From Metabacillus schmidteae (GTDB lineage: Bacteria > Bacillota > Bacilli > Bacillales > Bacillaceae): 64,000 nt of DNA. Within the stretch, counting starts at the first letter, position 1. The number at the start of each line of letters is the position of its first letter. Below are positions 8,919 to 17,846 of this stretch, piece by piece. Under the pieces are notes generated by a model. The model had not been told where the DNA came from and ran no database searches. It saw only the letters and a list, made by a program, of their open reading frames with translations. The stretch spans positions 62,001-126,000 of the forward strand of contig NZ_CAESCH010000003.1 in assembly GCF_903166545.1 (NCBI RefSeq). Direction: 5' to 3'. Both the position numbers and the translations under genes were made by a program.

Positions 8919-9476
8919 CTATTCGAGATTGGCATGTTTGCCGTACATTTTAGTAGAGTCTAAGCCTTTTTTTTCCATAAAACGCAAGATCAATGCATCA
9001 TAAAATAATAACATCGTTTGCTCAAAAAGTGACCCCATTGGTTGTATGGTCTTATATTCACTTTCAGATTGATCTTTCGGTGATCCAGGCAATTTAATGA
9101 TAATATCAGCTAATTTTCCAATCGTGGAGTCAGGGGAAATCGTTACAGCTGCGACCGTCCCACCTAAACTTTTTGCTTTTTCAGCGATTGAAACCAAGGT
9201 TTTCGTTTCACCTGAACCTGAACCGATGATCAACAAATCACCTTTTTCTAAATTTGCTGTTACAGTTTCACCGACTACATAAGCATCGATCCCCATGTGC
9301 ATCATTCTCATCACGAAAGATTTGCCCATAAATCCAGATCTGCCCGCACCTGCAACAAAGATTTTTTTGGATTCCAGAATCTTATTAACCAACTTCTCTG
9401 CTTCTTCGTCAGAGATTAAGTCGACTGTCCGACTTAATTCTTGAACGACTTCAGCTAAATATTGAGTAGTTTTCAT
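8919..9476 (-). CDS. hxlB: 6-phospho-3-hexuloisomerase
   Basis: PHI converts D-arabino-3-hexulose 6-phosphate to fructose 6-phosphate, the second step of formaldehyde fixation in the ribulose monophosphate (RuMP) pathway. The 185-residue protein is a single SIS domain with the sugar-phosphate loops GAGRSGFMGKSFVMRM and GSGSGETKTLVS. It follows hxlA with an 8-nt gap, the usual operon order. The product feeds pgi and zwf further along this island. Confidence 0.95.
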   Translation of the reverse strand: MKTTQYLAEVVQELSRTVDLISDEEAEKLVNKILESKKIFVAGAGRSGFMGKSFVMRMMHMGIDAYVVGETVTANLEKGDLLIIGSGSGETKTLVSIAEKAKSLGGTVAAVTISPDSTIGKLADIIIKLPGSPKDQSESEYKTIQPMGSLFEQTMLLFYDALILRFMEKKGLDSTKMYGKHANLE

Positions 9477-9484
9477 AGTTATAA

Positions 9485-10117
9485 TTAACCTTGTTTAATT
9501 AATTCTTGCATTTTAGCTGCAACTGCTTTTTTATCGTCTTTGCTTGTGATACCGCCACCTACGATGACAAGATCTGGTTGTACTTTAATCACATCTGGAA
9601 GTGTTTCTAATTTGATTCCGCCTGCAATAGCAGTTTTCGCATTTTTTACAACGCTCTTAATGGTTGCAAGGTCTTCGAAAGAATTTTTTCCTACAGCTTG
9701 AAGGTCATAACCTGTGTGAACGCAGATATAATCTACTCCTAGTTCATCCAGTTCTTTCGCACGACCTTCAATGTCTTTAACTGCGATCATATCAGCAAGG
9801 ATTTGTTTACCTTGTTTTTTTGCTTCTTCTACAGCACCTTTAATGGACTCGTCTTCAGCTGTACCAAGAATGGTGATGATGTCAGCGCCTGCTGCAGATG
9901 CTTGGCTAACTTCATATCCAGCTGCATCCATGATTTTAAGGTCAGCTAATACAGTTAAGTTAGGGAAGGCAGCTTTCACTTCCTTTACTGCTTTAAGGCC
10001 TTCATTAATCACAACCGGCGTGCCGATTTCTACAACATCTATATGATTTTCTACTTCTTTCACCAATTCAATGGCTCCTGGAATATCTACAAGATCTAAT
10101 GCTAATTGTAATTTCAT
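9485..10117 (-). CDS. hxlA: 3-hexulose-6-phosphate synthase
   Basis: HPS condenses formaldehyde with ribulose 5-phosphate. The 210-residue TIM barrel belongs to the OMP-decarboxylase superfamily: QLALDLVDIPGAIEL at the start, the catalytic ADLKIMDAAGYE near residue 61 and the phosphate loop AIAGGIKLETLPDV. Full length. It is transcribed divergently from hxlR across a 203-nt region with operator-like repeats, so formaldehyde induction through HxlR is likely. Confidence 0.95.
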   Translation of the reverse strand: MKLQLALDLVDIPGAIELVKEVENHIDVVEIGTPVVINEGLKAVKEVKAAFPNLTVLADLKIMDAAGYEVSQASAAGADIITILGTAEDESIKGAVEEAKKQGKQILADMIAVKDIEGRAKELDELGVDYICVHTGYDLQAVGKNSFEDLATIKSVVKNAKTAIAGGIKLETLPDVIKVQPDLVIVGGGITSKDDKKAVAAKMQELIKQG

Positions 10118-10219
10118 TTATTACTCGCTCCTTATATAATAGTATATTGTGCCGTATAGCTTTCTTTTGCACAGTGTTATTGTATCCAATTGATAGCTAT
10201 TTACTAACGGTATGATACT

Positions 10220-10290
10220 CAGTATACTGGGTATGTTACTAAATTAAAAGTATGCACTTTTTTATCATATAGTAACAAAAAGTATACTAT
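10220..10290. promoter_or_regulatory. HxlR operator region of hxlA
   Basis: The intergenic region carries CAGTATACTGGGTATGTTAC, AAAAGTATGCACTTT and ATAGTAACAAAAAGTATACT. In B. subtilis HxlR binds 25-bp boxes here to activate hxlAB. A 41-nt part (10220-10260) recurs, in the orientation matching the downstream gene, upstream of the zinc-ribbon/zwf operon, and 10241-10290 recurs near 19945. Confidence 0.6.
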
Positions 10291-10320
10291 TGGACATAAT
10301 AAGGGTTGGAGGTGAAATGA

Positions 10321-10686
10321 ATGCCGAATCTTGGGGAAAAAGTGTTTAATTGTGAAAAAGAATTGACTCTTTCGATTATTGGTGGAAAATGGAAAATGTT
10401 GGTATTGTGGCATCTAGGAAAAGAAGGAACCAAACGTTTTGGTGAACTAAAGGCCCTCATGCCGGGTATCACTCAAAGAATGCTTGTTAATCAATTGCGC
10501 GAACTTGAAGACCATTTGATTGTTCATCGTGAAGTCTATCCTGTCGTTCCACCAAAAGTTGAATACTCACTCACTGAGTATGGAAGAAGTCTGATGCCTA
10601 TTCTGGATGCTATGTATGACTGGGGTAAAGATTATATTGAGAATGTATTGGAAAAAGAAACAGAAAACAAATCGTCTATTCAGTAG
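10321..10686 (+). CDS. hxlR: HxlR-family formaldehyde-responsive activator
   Basis: A 121-residue winged-helix regulator of the HxlR family ([31 protein letters not shown]). It retains Cys11 and Lys13 (FNCEKELT), the pair reported to be crosslinked by formaldehyde in B. subtilis HxlR, so formaldehyde sensing is likely conserved. It is divergent from hxlAB. The operator-like copies elsewhere on the island suggest that it controls more than hxlAB. Confidence 0.93.
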   Translation: MPNLGEKVFNCEKELTLSIIGGKWKMLVLWHLGKEGTKRFGELKALMPGITQRMLVNQLRELEDHLIVHREVYPVVPPKVEYSLTEYGRSLMPILDAMYDWGKDYIENVLEKETENKSSIQ

Positions 10687-10745
10687 AAAAAAGAGTTTCT
10701 CCTAGGGGTTCGAAAAAGTGTAAAAAAGTTCATATACTAACAAAC

Positions 10746-10787
10746 CACGGTTAGCTATCTTAATAAAGATGCTGTCCGTGTTTTTTT
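10746..10787 (+). terminator. Terminator after hxlR
   Basis: CACGG..ATCTT and AAGAT..CCGTG form an imperfect stem with an AATA loop, followed by TTTTTTT. Confidence 0.75.
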
Positions 10788-10860
10788 ATATCTCTACGTA
10801 TTTAAAAGGTTGAAAAAACACAACATTTAAACACAACATTTAATAAAAGAATCAGTTACT

Positions 10861-10908
10861 AAAAAGCCAAGGGCAGCGAATCTTGTATAATCGCTGTCCT
10901 CGGCTTTT
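10861..10908. terminator. Strong bidirectional hairpin
   Basis: AAAAGCC..GGGCAGCGA pairs with TCGCTGTCC..GGCTTTT. A-run and T-run flanks suit termination on either strand. Between hxlR and 10983 nothing else is seen. Confidence 0.65.
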
Positions 10909-10982
10909 CACTCTTGGTATTGGATTCAAGTTTATAGTATTATTTTTAACACTATGTTATACAAATGTATCTATATGTTAAT

Positions 10983-11023
10983 AAAGTGCGTACTTTCAAA
11001 AGTATAACATACGTAATATACTG
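10983..11023 (+). promoter_or_regulatory. HxlR-type operator copy upstream of the zwf operon
   Basis: Starts AAAGTGCGTACTTT and ends TATACTG. Aligned without gaps to the reverse complement of 10220-10260 it differs at about 10 of 41 positions. It lies ~140 nt before the next start codon; the hxlA copy lies ~100 nt before its start, in the same orientation relative to transcription. Confidence 0.55.
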
Positions 11024-11160
11024 ATTTTGCTCAAGTAATAGCGAGCTTAAAGAATACTACCAAACCTTAAGGGAATACTGCTACAAGCATGGTGAGATGA
11101 AGTGAAACTTCATTTAATAATTTATACATGTTGTTGCTTTTTACGAAAGGAGAGATCCGC

Positions 11161-11325
11161 ATGGAAAGGTTCAAAACTAAGCAGCGAAAAGTTTGTGAAA
11201 GATGTCTAATCATCACCATAAATAATGAAACCTGTCCAAAATGTGGACATTCTCAATTAAGAGATATCATTATTACCGGACAAGCTGGGAGAAATAAACG
11301 AAACTTACATCCAAAAGTAGGATAA
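11161..11325 (+). CDS. Small zinc-ribbon-like protein
   Basis: A 54-residue basic protein with two CxxC pairs (CERC at 12-15, CPKC at 25-28), the layout of a small zinc ribbon. ATG 11161 follows AAAGGAGAG at proper spacing and is preferred to an in-frame start 33 nt upstream. First gene after the HxlR-type operator copy and ~100 nt before zwf, so it is probably co-regulated with the pentose-phosphate genes. Function unknown. Confidence 0.6.
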   Translation: MERFKTKQRKVCERCLIITINNETCPKCGHSQLRDIIITGQAGRNKRNLHPKVG

Positions 11326-11421
11326 CGCAATAGCGAAAATCCTTGTTGTTTTGTAGGGGAAACGAAGAAAATCAGACATTTTTCTATTTGAAAATGCTTT
11401 GAAAAAGTGGAGGAATGAAAA

Positions 11422-12894
11422 GTGGATTCTATGACGTTTGTCTTATTTGGGGCAACTGGGGATTTAGCTAAGCGAAAAATCTACCCTGCCTTGTTTAATT
11501 TATATTTGAATCAAAAATTACCAGATTCTTTTTTGATCATTGGTGTAGGAATAGACGAAATGTCTGATGTTGATTTTCAAAACCATGTAACAGACTCGCT
11601 ATACACTTTTTCTAGACACTTGATAAATGATAAATCCGAAAAACAAGAGTTTGTAAAGGCATTTCGTTATTGCCAGTTAGATTTCACGAATGCTGAAGGG
11701 TATAAGAAGTTAGTTGAAGTCGTTCAACAAAATGAAAAAGACCAGAGTATTGAAGAGAATCGAATGTTTTATCTTTCTGTTGCTCCTGAATTCTTTGATG
11801 TAATTGCTTTGAACATCAAGGAGAGTGGATTAGGCTCGACAAAAGGATGGAAACGATTAATGATCGAAAAACCATTTGGGCGTGATTTAAAATCTGCTCA
11901 AGATTTAAATGAAAAACTAAGCAAAGCTTTTGAAGAAGACGAAATTTTCAGGATTGACCATTATCTTGGAAAACCGATGGTTCAAAACCTTGAAGCTTTA
12001 GAATTTGCCAACCCTGTGCTGCAATCACTATGGAACAATCGGTATATTGCCAATGTGCAAATAACGGCTAGTGAAACGGTTGGTGTAGAAGAGAGAGCTA
12101 GTTATTATGAAAAAGCAGGGGCTATTCGTGATATGGTCCAAAATCATATGATGCAGCTGTTGATGATGACGGCCATGCATCAGCCAAAACAGATGAGCAC
12201 GAACGATATCCGTACAGTGAAAAGAAAAGTTATGGACTCTCTTCGGCCTGTACAGAAAGATACTGTAGGTATCCACGTTGTTCGTGGTCAATATGGACCG
12301 GGGGAAATAAAGGGTAAACCTGTAGTCGGATATTTAGAAGAACCTGGAGTGAATGCTTCTTCCACAAACGATACATTTGTGGCTGCTCGTTTATGGATTG
12401 ATAGTTCATTCTGGGATGGGGTGCCATTTTATATCCGGACAGGAAAAAGAATGAAGGAAAAGTCGACGCGGATTGTGATTGAATTCAAGAATCCAACGAA
12501 AAATGTGTATACTAACGAGAATCAATTTGCAGAACCCAATCTATTAGTTATCAAAGTAAGTCCAAATGAGGGTGTGTCGATGCAATTAAATAGCAAAAAT
12601 TTAACAAATGGAAATTTGGAGCCGATAATTGTTGACTTCTCAGCAAGTACAAGAGACATACCAGAAGCTTATGAACTCTTAATATTCGATGCTCTGCGTG
12701 GGGACTCTACCTTCTTTGCTCATTGGGACGAAGTTGAATTATCTTGGAAATGGGTACAGCCCGTTTTAGAGGCGTTTGAGGAAAATGCCCTTCCACTCCA
12801 CCTATATCAAGCCGGTTCGATGGGGCCACAAGCTGCTTCGCAATTATTGGAGGAGGATGGTTTTAAATGGTGGGAAACTAGGGGGGGAGTTTAA
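11422..12894 (+). CDS. zwf: Glucose-6-phosphate 1-dehydrogenase
   Basis: Oxidises glucose 6-phosphate to 6-phosphoglucono-lactone with NAD(P)+. At 490 residues it is full length: N-terminal GATGDLAKRKIYPAL nucleotide site, active-site RIDHYLGKPMVQN near residue 175, and a complete C-terminal domain. GTG 11422 lies seven nt after GGAGGA (11409-11414). In this island it would work with pgi and gnd in the oxidative RuMP cycle that burns formaldehyde to CO2 with production of reduced cofactor. No pgl gene for the lactone step is present. Confidence 0.96.
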   Translation: MDSMTFVLFGATGDLAKRKIYPALFNLYLNQKLPDSFLIIGVGIDEMSDVDFQNHVTDSLYTFSRHLINDKSEKQEFVKAFRYCQLDFTNAEGYKKLVEVVQQNEKDQSIEENRMFYLSVAPEFFDVIALNIKESGLGSTKGWKRLMIEKPFGRDLKSAQDLNEKLSKAFEEDEIFRIDHYLGKPMVQNLEALEFANPVLQSLWNNRYIANVQITASETVGVEERASYYEKAGAIRDMVQNHMMQLLMMTAMHQPKQMSTNDIRTVKRKVMDSLRPVQKDTVGIHVVRGQYGPGEIKGKPVVGYLEEPGVNASSTNDTFVAARLWIDSSFWDGVPFYIRTGKRMKEKSTRIVIEFKNPTKNVYTNENQFAEPNLLVIKVSPNEGVSMQLNSKNLTNGNLEPIIVDFSASTRDIPEAYELLIFDALRGDSTFFAHWDEVELSWKWVQPVLEAFEENALPLHLYQAGSMGPQAASQLLEEDGFKWWETRGGV

Positions 12895-13092
12895 TCCGCA
12901 CCTCCCTGGAAGGCTATTGGTATGAAGAGAGCAAACCGAGGTTGGATTTGACAGATAATTGTTACGCGATTTACCCAAGGAACTTAAAGTATTTGTTGAA
13001 TCCTTATGGTTCCATAAGGAGACCATGAAGAACAACAAATGGGTAGCATAATAATACAGGCTATTTTTTGTAATTTAAAGGAGGAAACTCAA

Positions 13093-13986
13093 GTGAAAGT
13101 AGGATTAATTGGATTAGGGAAAATGGGTATGAACTTAGGAAAAAACTTAATTGACAATAAACACCGTGTAATGGCGTTTGATCTAAATACAAATACTATT
13201 GAAGAAATTAAAAAATACGGAGTTGAAGGAGCATCCAGTTTACAAGATCTTGTTCAATCATTAGAAAAGCCACGAGTTGTTTGGATAATGGTCCCACACT
13301 CCGTCGTTGATTCAGTTATTAGTGAAATCACACCATTTCTAAGTGAAGGAGATATCGTCATTGAAGCTGGTAATTCGCATTATAAGGAATCCATTCGTCG
13401 TTACGAACAGTTGAAGAAAGTTGGAGTGAGCTTTATGGATGCCGGTACTTCTGGGGGGATGGAAGGTGCTCGCTATGGTGCTTGTTATATGATTGGTGGA
13501 GATCCTGAAGCATGGAGCATTGTCGAGCCGATTTTTAGAGATACAGCTGTAGATAATGGGTATTTATATGCTGGGAAATCTGGTAGTGGCCACTTCTTAA
13601 AAATGGTCCACAATGGAATAGAATACGGAATGATGGCCGCCATTGGTGAAGGATTCGAAGTCCTGGAAAAAAGCGATTTCGATTTTGACTATGAAAAAGT
13701 GGCACGGGTGTGGAATAACGGTTCTGTCATCCGCTCATGGCTCATGGAATTGACAGAACGCGCATTTTCTAAAGATGCAAAATTAGATGAAATTAAGGGC
13801 ATTATGCATTCTTCTGGGGAAGGGAAATGGACAGTTGAAACCGCTTTGGATCTTCAAACAGCTACCCCTGTTATCGCTATGTCTTTACTAATGCGTTACC
13901 GTTCATTAGACAATGATACATTTACAGGTAAAGTGGTAGCTTCCCTTCGTAATGAATTTGGCGGACATGCTGTGGAAAAATCATAA
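13093..13986 (+). CDS. gnd: 6-phosphogluconate dehydrogenase, short form
   Basis: Decarboxylates 6-phosphogluconate to ribulose 5-phosphate, which regenerates the formaldehyde acceptor for HxlA. The 297-residue form is the short GndA/YqeC-like type. GLGKMGMNLGKNL is the dinucleotide loop, MDAGTSGGMEGARYGA the substrate motif and HFLKMVHNGIEYGMM the catalytic K/N segment. GTG 13093, 8 nt after AAAGGAGG, is chosen over an in-frame start at 13039. A 20-nt palindrome (TCCTTATGG/CCATAAGGA, 13001-13020) precedes it. Confidence 0.93.
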   Translation: MKVGLIGLGKMGMNLGKNLIDNKHRVMAFDLNTNTIEEIKKYGVEGASSLQDLVQSLEKPRVVWIMVPHSVVDSVISEITPFLSEGDIVIEAGNSHYKESIRRYEQLKKVGVSFMDAGTSGGMEGARYGACYMIGGDPEAWSIVEPIFRDTAVDNGYLYAGKSGSGHFLKMVHNGIEYGMMAAIGEGFEVLEKSDFDFDYEKVARVWNNGSVIRSWLMELTERAFSKDAKLDEIKGIMHSSGEGKWTVETALDLQTATPVIAMSLLMRYRSLDNDTFTGKVVASLRNEFGGHAVEKS

Positions 13987-14103
13987 AGTCATCTGCTGTA
14001 TATGTCTTTCGTTAAAATGAGCCGGAAATTCATTGGATTTTTAGTTTGGTATATCCCAAAAATTGGTAGATTTACTTAAGTCGTTGATAGTGCTAACTAT
14101 GTT

Positions 14104-14290
14104 GATTGAAGCGGAAGGAGCGAGACTCCTCGAAAATGCATTCACATTTTCTCGTGCGGTGCCTATTCACGGATGATGATTCAACGTCCTGTGGGAAAAA
14201 CAGGACAAGGGAGACCCCGCAGCCGCACAGCGCCGAGGAGGCTCCCGGCTCGCCCGCGGAAAGCGAGCACCTGGAGCCAACAGACAAGTT
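14104..14290. repeat. GC-rich Bacillaceae interspersed repeat
   Basis: GCGGAAGGAGCGAGACTCCT..., AACAGGACAAGGGAGACCCCG and GAGGAGGCTCCCGGCTCGCC are hallmarks of a repeat scattered through many Bacillus-related genomes, often mis-annotated as a small protein. It is much more GC-rich than its surroundings and highly self-complementary. It fills the space between gnd and the next gene. Confidence 0.7.
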
Positions 14291-14332
14291 TAACAGAGCC
14301 AAAAAAATAAAACAATATTGAGGTGTGACATC

Positions 14333-14824
14333 ATGAACGTATTGGATGCAAAAATCATTAACACACAATATGGTTTAGAAACCTATTTAGACATGGTGAA
14401 GAATATCGAAGTAAAAGAACTCCATTCTCCATCAGATAATGAGCCCTTTTATGAAATAGTATTAGGGATAGAGTATTTTCTTCTAAGGGACGGAAAATAT
14501 TATGATAGTGAAAGGAATTATTTTCGGATTCAAATGAGCGAAGATTTTAATTCAATCACGTTAAGAGAGACAGATACCGAAAGTTTATTTGCTGTCAAAA
14601 CCGAACACGAGAGAGACTCAACTAAGCTACTGGTTGGAGAATGGCTTATAAAAACCAATGCTTTCAAGCAAGTAATAAGTGAACTGATCCAACAAAAGAA
14701 AATGGAGAATGTTCAAAATGAGGGAGACACTCGAAAAGTATTAGGAACGATAAGATTCTTGGAAATATTACTTGAAATCAAAACAGAAGACATACTAAGT
14801 GCCGATGTAGAGAGGGACCATTGA
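14333..14824 (+). CDS. Conserved hypothetical protein, copy 1
   Basis: 163 residues, no recognised domain, no membrane segment; mixed alpha/beta with a charged C-terminus. A close paralogue lies on the opposite strand at 19164-19655; both start MNVxDAKIIN and contain YGLETYLD and LVGEWLIKTNAFK. The ATG at 14333, supported by AGGTG and by the paralogue, is used. Each copy sits immediately upstream of an iron-type alcohol dehydrogenase (a stub here). The pairing suggests a partner or regulator of the dehydrogenase; this is inference. Confidence 0.75.
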   Translation: MNVLDAKIINTQYGLETYLDMVKNIEVKELHSPSDNEPFYEIVLGIEYFLLRDGKYYDSERNYFRIQMSEDFNSITLRETDTESLFAVKTEHERDSTKLLVGEWLIKTNAFKQVISELIQQKKMENVQNEGDTRKVLGTIRFLEILLEIKTEDILSADVERDH

Positions 14825-14969
14825 GTTTTCTTAATACTAACTATCTTTTAATGTACGCTATTGATAATTACACGGTCCCACTAAGGATTTTTCAAAATTG
14901 AAAAGGGGGAGTTTAAATGTGTTTTTAAAAACTTCCCTTATATACTGTAGAAAAGGAGAATGCACTAAC

Positions 14970-15068
14970 ATGAAACGTTTTACTATGCCGAGAGATCTTT
15001 TTTACGGAGAAGGATCTCCGATTGAAGCAGCTAAGCTAAATTTGATTGAAAGGGGAAGTAATGTATGA
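14970..15068 (+). pseudogene. Stub of an iron-containing alcohol dehydrogenase
   Basis: MKRFTMPRDLFYGEGS matches the first 16 residues of the dehydrogenase at 19011, then jumps directly to PIEAAKL, which matches its GGGSPIDAAKL motif ~85 residues later. An internal deletion at a shared Gly-Ser and loss of the rest left a 32-codon ORF. Its stop overlaps the pgi start (ATGA), so pgi is now translationally coupled to the stub. The leader with AAAAGGAG is retained. Confidence 0.85.
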
Positions 15069-16402
15069 CTATTTCGTTTGATTACTCCAATGCATTAGCA
15101 TTTATGAAAAAGAGTGAAGTAGATAATCTAAGTGAATTTGTAAAAGTGGCTCATAAAATGCTACATGAAAAAACAGGCCCCGGCTCTGATTATCTTGGTT
15201 GGGTCGATTTGCCACTAAACTATGATAAGAGTGAATTTGAAAGAATTAAACAAGCTGCTGAAAGAATCAAGAAACATTCAGACGCAATGGTTGTAATTGG
15301 TATTGGTGGTTCGTACCTGGGGGCAAGATCGGCTATAGAATCTCTGTCCCATAGCTTTCATAACCAGATGAACAATAAGACACATGTTTATTTTGCCGGT
15401 CAGAATATCAGTTCTACTTATATATCTCATTTATTTGAACTATTAGAGGGGAAAGATATCTCTGTTAACGTCATTTCTAAATCAGGAACAACGACAGAGC
15501 CAGCCCTTGCTTTCCGTATTTTCCGTGACTATATGGAGAAAAAATACGGAAAAGAAGAGGCGAGAAAACGTATTTTTGCTACTACAGATCAGAAAAAAGG
15601 CGCATTAAAAAAGCTTGCGGACGAAGAAGGATATGAAACGTTCGTTATTCCGGATGATGTTGGTGGAAGGTATTCTGTGCTAACAGCAGTTGGTCTCTTA
15701 CCAATTGCCGTAGCAGGACTTGATATTGATCATATGATGGAAGGGGCAGCAGCAGCAGCCCGTAAATACAACAATCCTGATTTATTGACAAATGAGAGCT
15801 ATCAGTATGCTGCGGTCCGAAATGTACTCTACAATAAGGGAAAAGCAATTGAAGTGCTTGTTAACTATGAGCCCTCCCTTCACTACGTATCGGAATGGTG
15901 GAAGCAGCTGTTTGGGGAAAGTGAAGGAAAAGATCAAAAGGGGCTATTCCCTGCTTCCGTTGATTTTTCAACGGATTTGCATTCCATGGGGCAATATGTA
16001 CAAGAAGGTCGACGAAACCTTTTAGAAACGGTTTTACAGATTAAGAAACCTCGAATTGAAGTGACTATTCAGGAGGATCCAGAAAATATTGATGGATTAA
16101 ACTTCCTGGCAGGTAAGACGATGGATGAAGTCAACAAAAGTGCATTTCAGGGTACCCTTATGGCCCATATAGATGGAGAAGTACCTAATCTCGTGATTGA
16201 ACTGGATGAAATGAATGAATACACTTACGGTGAGATGGTTTACTTTTTTGAGAAGGCATGTGGGATTAGTGGCCATCTATTAGGAGTTAACCCATTTGAC
16301 CAGCCTGGAGTCGAAGCATACAAGAAGAATATGTTTGCTTTACTTGACAAACCTGGTTTTGAAGCAGAAAAAGCTACTCTCATGGAGCGTTTATCAAAAT
16401 AA
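15065..16402 (+). CDS. pgi: Glucose-6-phosphate isomerase
   Basis: Interconverts fructose 6-phosphate and glucose 6-phosphate, linking HxlB to Zwf. The 445 residues are the usual Bacillus length. Sugar-phosphate loops [13 protein letters not shown] and [15 protein letters not shown] are intact, as is the C-terminal catalytic region. The start overlaps the stop of the alcohol-dehydrogenase stub. A second pgi copy next to formaldehyde-fixing genes is consistent with a dedicated oxidative RuMP cycle. Confidence 0.96.
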   Translation: MTISFDYSNALAFMKKSEVDNLSEFVKVAHKMLHEKTGPGSDYLGWVDLPLNYDKSEFERIKQAAERIKKHSDAMVVIGIGGSYLGARSAIESLSHSFHNQMNNKTHVYFAGQNISSTYISHLFELLEGKDISVNVISKSGTTTEPALAFRIFRDYMEKKYGKEEARKRIFATTDQKKGALKKLADEEGYETFVIPDDVGGRYSVLTAVGLLPIAVAGLDIDHMMEGAAAAARKYNNPDLLTNESYQYAAVRNVLYNKGKAIEVLVNYEPSLHYVSEWWKQLFGESEGKDQKGLFPASVDFSTDLHSMGQYVQEGRRNLLETVLQIKKPRIEVTIQEDPENIDGLNFLAGKTMDEVNKSAFQGTLMAHIDGEVPNLVIELDEMNEYTYGEMVYFFEKACGISGHLLGVNPFDQPGVEAYKKNMFALLDKPGFEAEKATLMERLSK

Positions 16403-16506
16403 TTATATCTGATTGGTTTTGTATTAATAAAAAGATTGTTACCAAAAACCATAAAAAGTTGTGTTTTTACTTTCAGTAAGGTTTTCGCGCAGGTTAAAAT
16501 TCAAAG

Positions 16507-16539
16507 AAAAAGCGCTGTAGGAAAATTTCAGCGCTTTTT
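16507..16539 (+). terminator. Terminator after pgi
   Basis: AAAAAGCGCTG and CAGCGCTTTTT form a perfect stem with a T-rich tail. It also serves the convergent ligase fragment. Confidence 0.85.
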
Positions 16540-16540
16540 A

Positions 16541-16978
16541 TCAAGTGGTCCATTTCTCGAATGAGGGGATGCGTAAATAACCTTTTTTCGTTAGGTTCCG
16601 ATATTTTACAATGCCTTTTAGTTTAGGATCTAAATAAATAAAATCATCGGTTTCTGTCCGGATGAATTTTTTGTATTCTGCATACAATTTCTTCCGATCA
16701 GAGGGTTTCATAAATTCCATTAAGCCAGCTGGTGATCCATCTTCAAAGGAAAGCAGCACGCCAAATTCCTTTTTACGTAAGCCGGTAATCAGGACATTTT
16801 CATACTGATAATTAATGACTTTGAGCCAATTTTCGGAGCGAGTGCCAGGGCGATAGATAGAGTCTGCTTTCTTTAAGACAATGCCTTCAAGTCCTTGTTC
16901 CTTAATTAACTCAAAGTATTCGCTGCCGTGGCCTTCTATATGCTGTACGTAACATTTTTTGTCAACAAAAAGTTGCAT
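16541..16978 (-). pseudogene. C-terminal half of an ATP-dependent DNA ligase
   Basis: The 145 residues carry ligase motif IV/V sequence (LEGIVLKKADSIYRPGTRSE followed by NWLKV) and the start of the OB-fold domain. The adenylation lysine motif and the rest of the N-terminal domain are missing, as there is no coding DNA upstream. It resembles LigB/YoqV-type phage or plasmid ligases (about 270 residues), so this is a truncated copy and catalytically dead. Confidence 0.85.
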
Positions 16979-17117
16979 ACTAATAAGACGTAGTCTTATA
17001 TTGCAATCCCCTTCTTTTGTTTATTTTGGGTAGACTCTATGAGAACAAATGAAAGTATTGTGAATTTTAATTTTATTTTGCGCAGTTTTTAAGCATTAAT
17101 TTGCGCCATAGAAACAT

Positions 17118-17160
17118 AAGAGGCTCATGATTATCTCGGTGGTAATCATGAGCCTCTTTC
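17118..17160. terminator. Bidirectional terminator
   Basis: AAGAGGCTCATGATTA and TAATCATGAGCCTCTT form a perfect 16-bp stem with a 9-nt loop and T-rich tail. Confidence 0.8.
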
Positions 17161-17278
17161 TTACTTATTCAATTATTGTTCGACAGTAGATAGGAACAGT
17201 GTATTTGGCATTTAACTGATGTACCAAATAGCAGTATATTTATTCGTTATTAATAAAATTTATTCATTCTGATTTTGT

Positions 17279-17380
17279 CGCTTGACATGGAGCCTCTGCG
17301 GACAGATTTTTTTGAAAAGACCAGAGCAACAAGCTTTTCTGGGCAATTAGCCTAACCCATCCGCCACTCCATGTAAAGCG
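17279..17380. repeat. Imperfect inverted repeat
   Basis: CGCTTGACATGGAG (17279-17292) is mirrored by CTCCATGTAAAGCG (17367-17380), with further GCGGA/TCCGC pairing inside. The ~75-nt interior contains GAAAAG/CTTTTC. It could be a structured RNA or a small element remnant. Confidence 0.4.
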
Positions 17381-17495
17381 CAGCGTATTCAAAAAATATA
17401 CTGCCACGAACAGCATTTTTTAAGTGCCACAAACAGAACAGTGCATCCTTTATACAGTATAGGTTTTCAACACGTTGATCCTCCGTTTGAGTCAT
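17352..17495 (-). CDS. Possible 47-residue protein
   Basis: An ORF starting MTQTEDQRVENLYCIKDAL after GATGAGG and ending EYAALYMEWRMG; predicted helical, with two Cys. It overlaps the inverted repeat above. No family recognised; it may be a relic. Confidence 0.35.
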   Translation of the reverse strand: MTQTEDQRVENLYCIKDALFCLWHLKNAVRGSIFFEYAALYMEWRMG

Positions 17496-17809
17496 GATTT
17501 TCCTCATCCTTTCAAGATAAGCTTCAGCATATGTGCCTGATAAAAAGCTTAATGCAGCACTTTTCTAAAGGTGTGCGACGGGTTTCAATAAGGTTTCCAA
17601 GTATGTTTTTCACTTATGTGTTAAGTTCGGTGAATAAAAGTGAATGCCCTTTTACTAAATTTGTCTTTTCTTTTTTGGTGTATTTTCTCTTCGCATATCT
17701 TGTAGATAAGTACACTTTTACGCAAGATTTGTTATGAGAGCCAAACACCTTACTGAAAGATTAATAAAGCTTAGATTTAAGAGAGGTTTTAAAATGATTG
17801 AAACGAACA
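17496..17809. other. No supported feature
   Basis: AT-rich DNA with a 68-codon open frame on the plus strand that lacks a ribosome site and family resemblance. I see nothing functional here. Confidence 0.5.
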
Positions 17810-17839
17810 AAAACGGAACTGCCCGGGCAGTTCCGTTTT
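17810..17839 (-). terminator. Terminator of the alcohol dehydrogenase operon
   Basis: AAAACGGAACTGC and GCAGTTCCGTTTT form a near-perfect palindrome just downstream of the dehydrogenase stop. Confidence 0.9.
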
Positions 17840-17846
17840 GATTCCA

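Noticed and set aside
13001..13020. Perfect palindrome TCCTTATGG/CCATAAGGA as a terminator
   Set aside because: No T run follows; it may be an operator, but no partner site was found.
14106..14321. 71-codon open frame before the unknown gene
   Set aside because: It is the translation of the GC-rich interspersed repeat, a known source of false small proteins.
17531..17737. 68-codon frame
   Set aside because: No ribosome site and low-complexity hydrophobic translation; nothing supports it.
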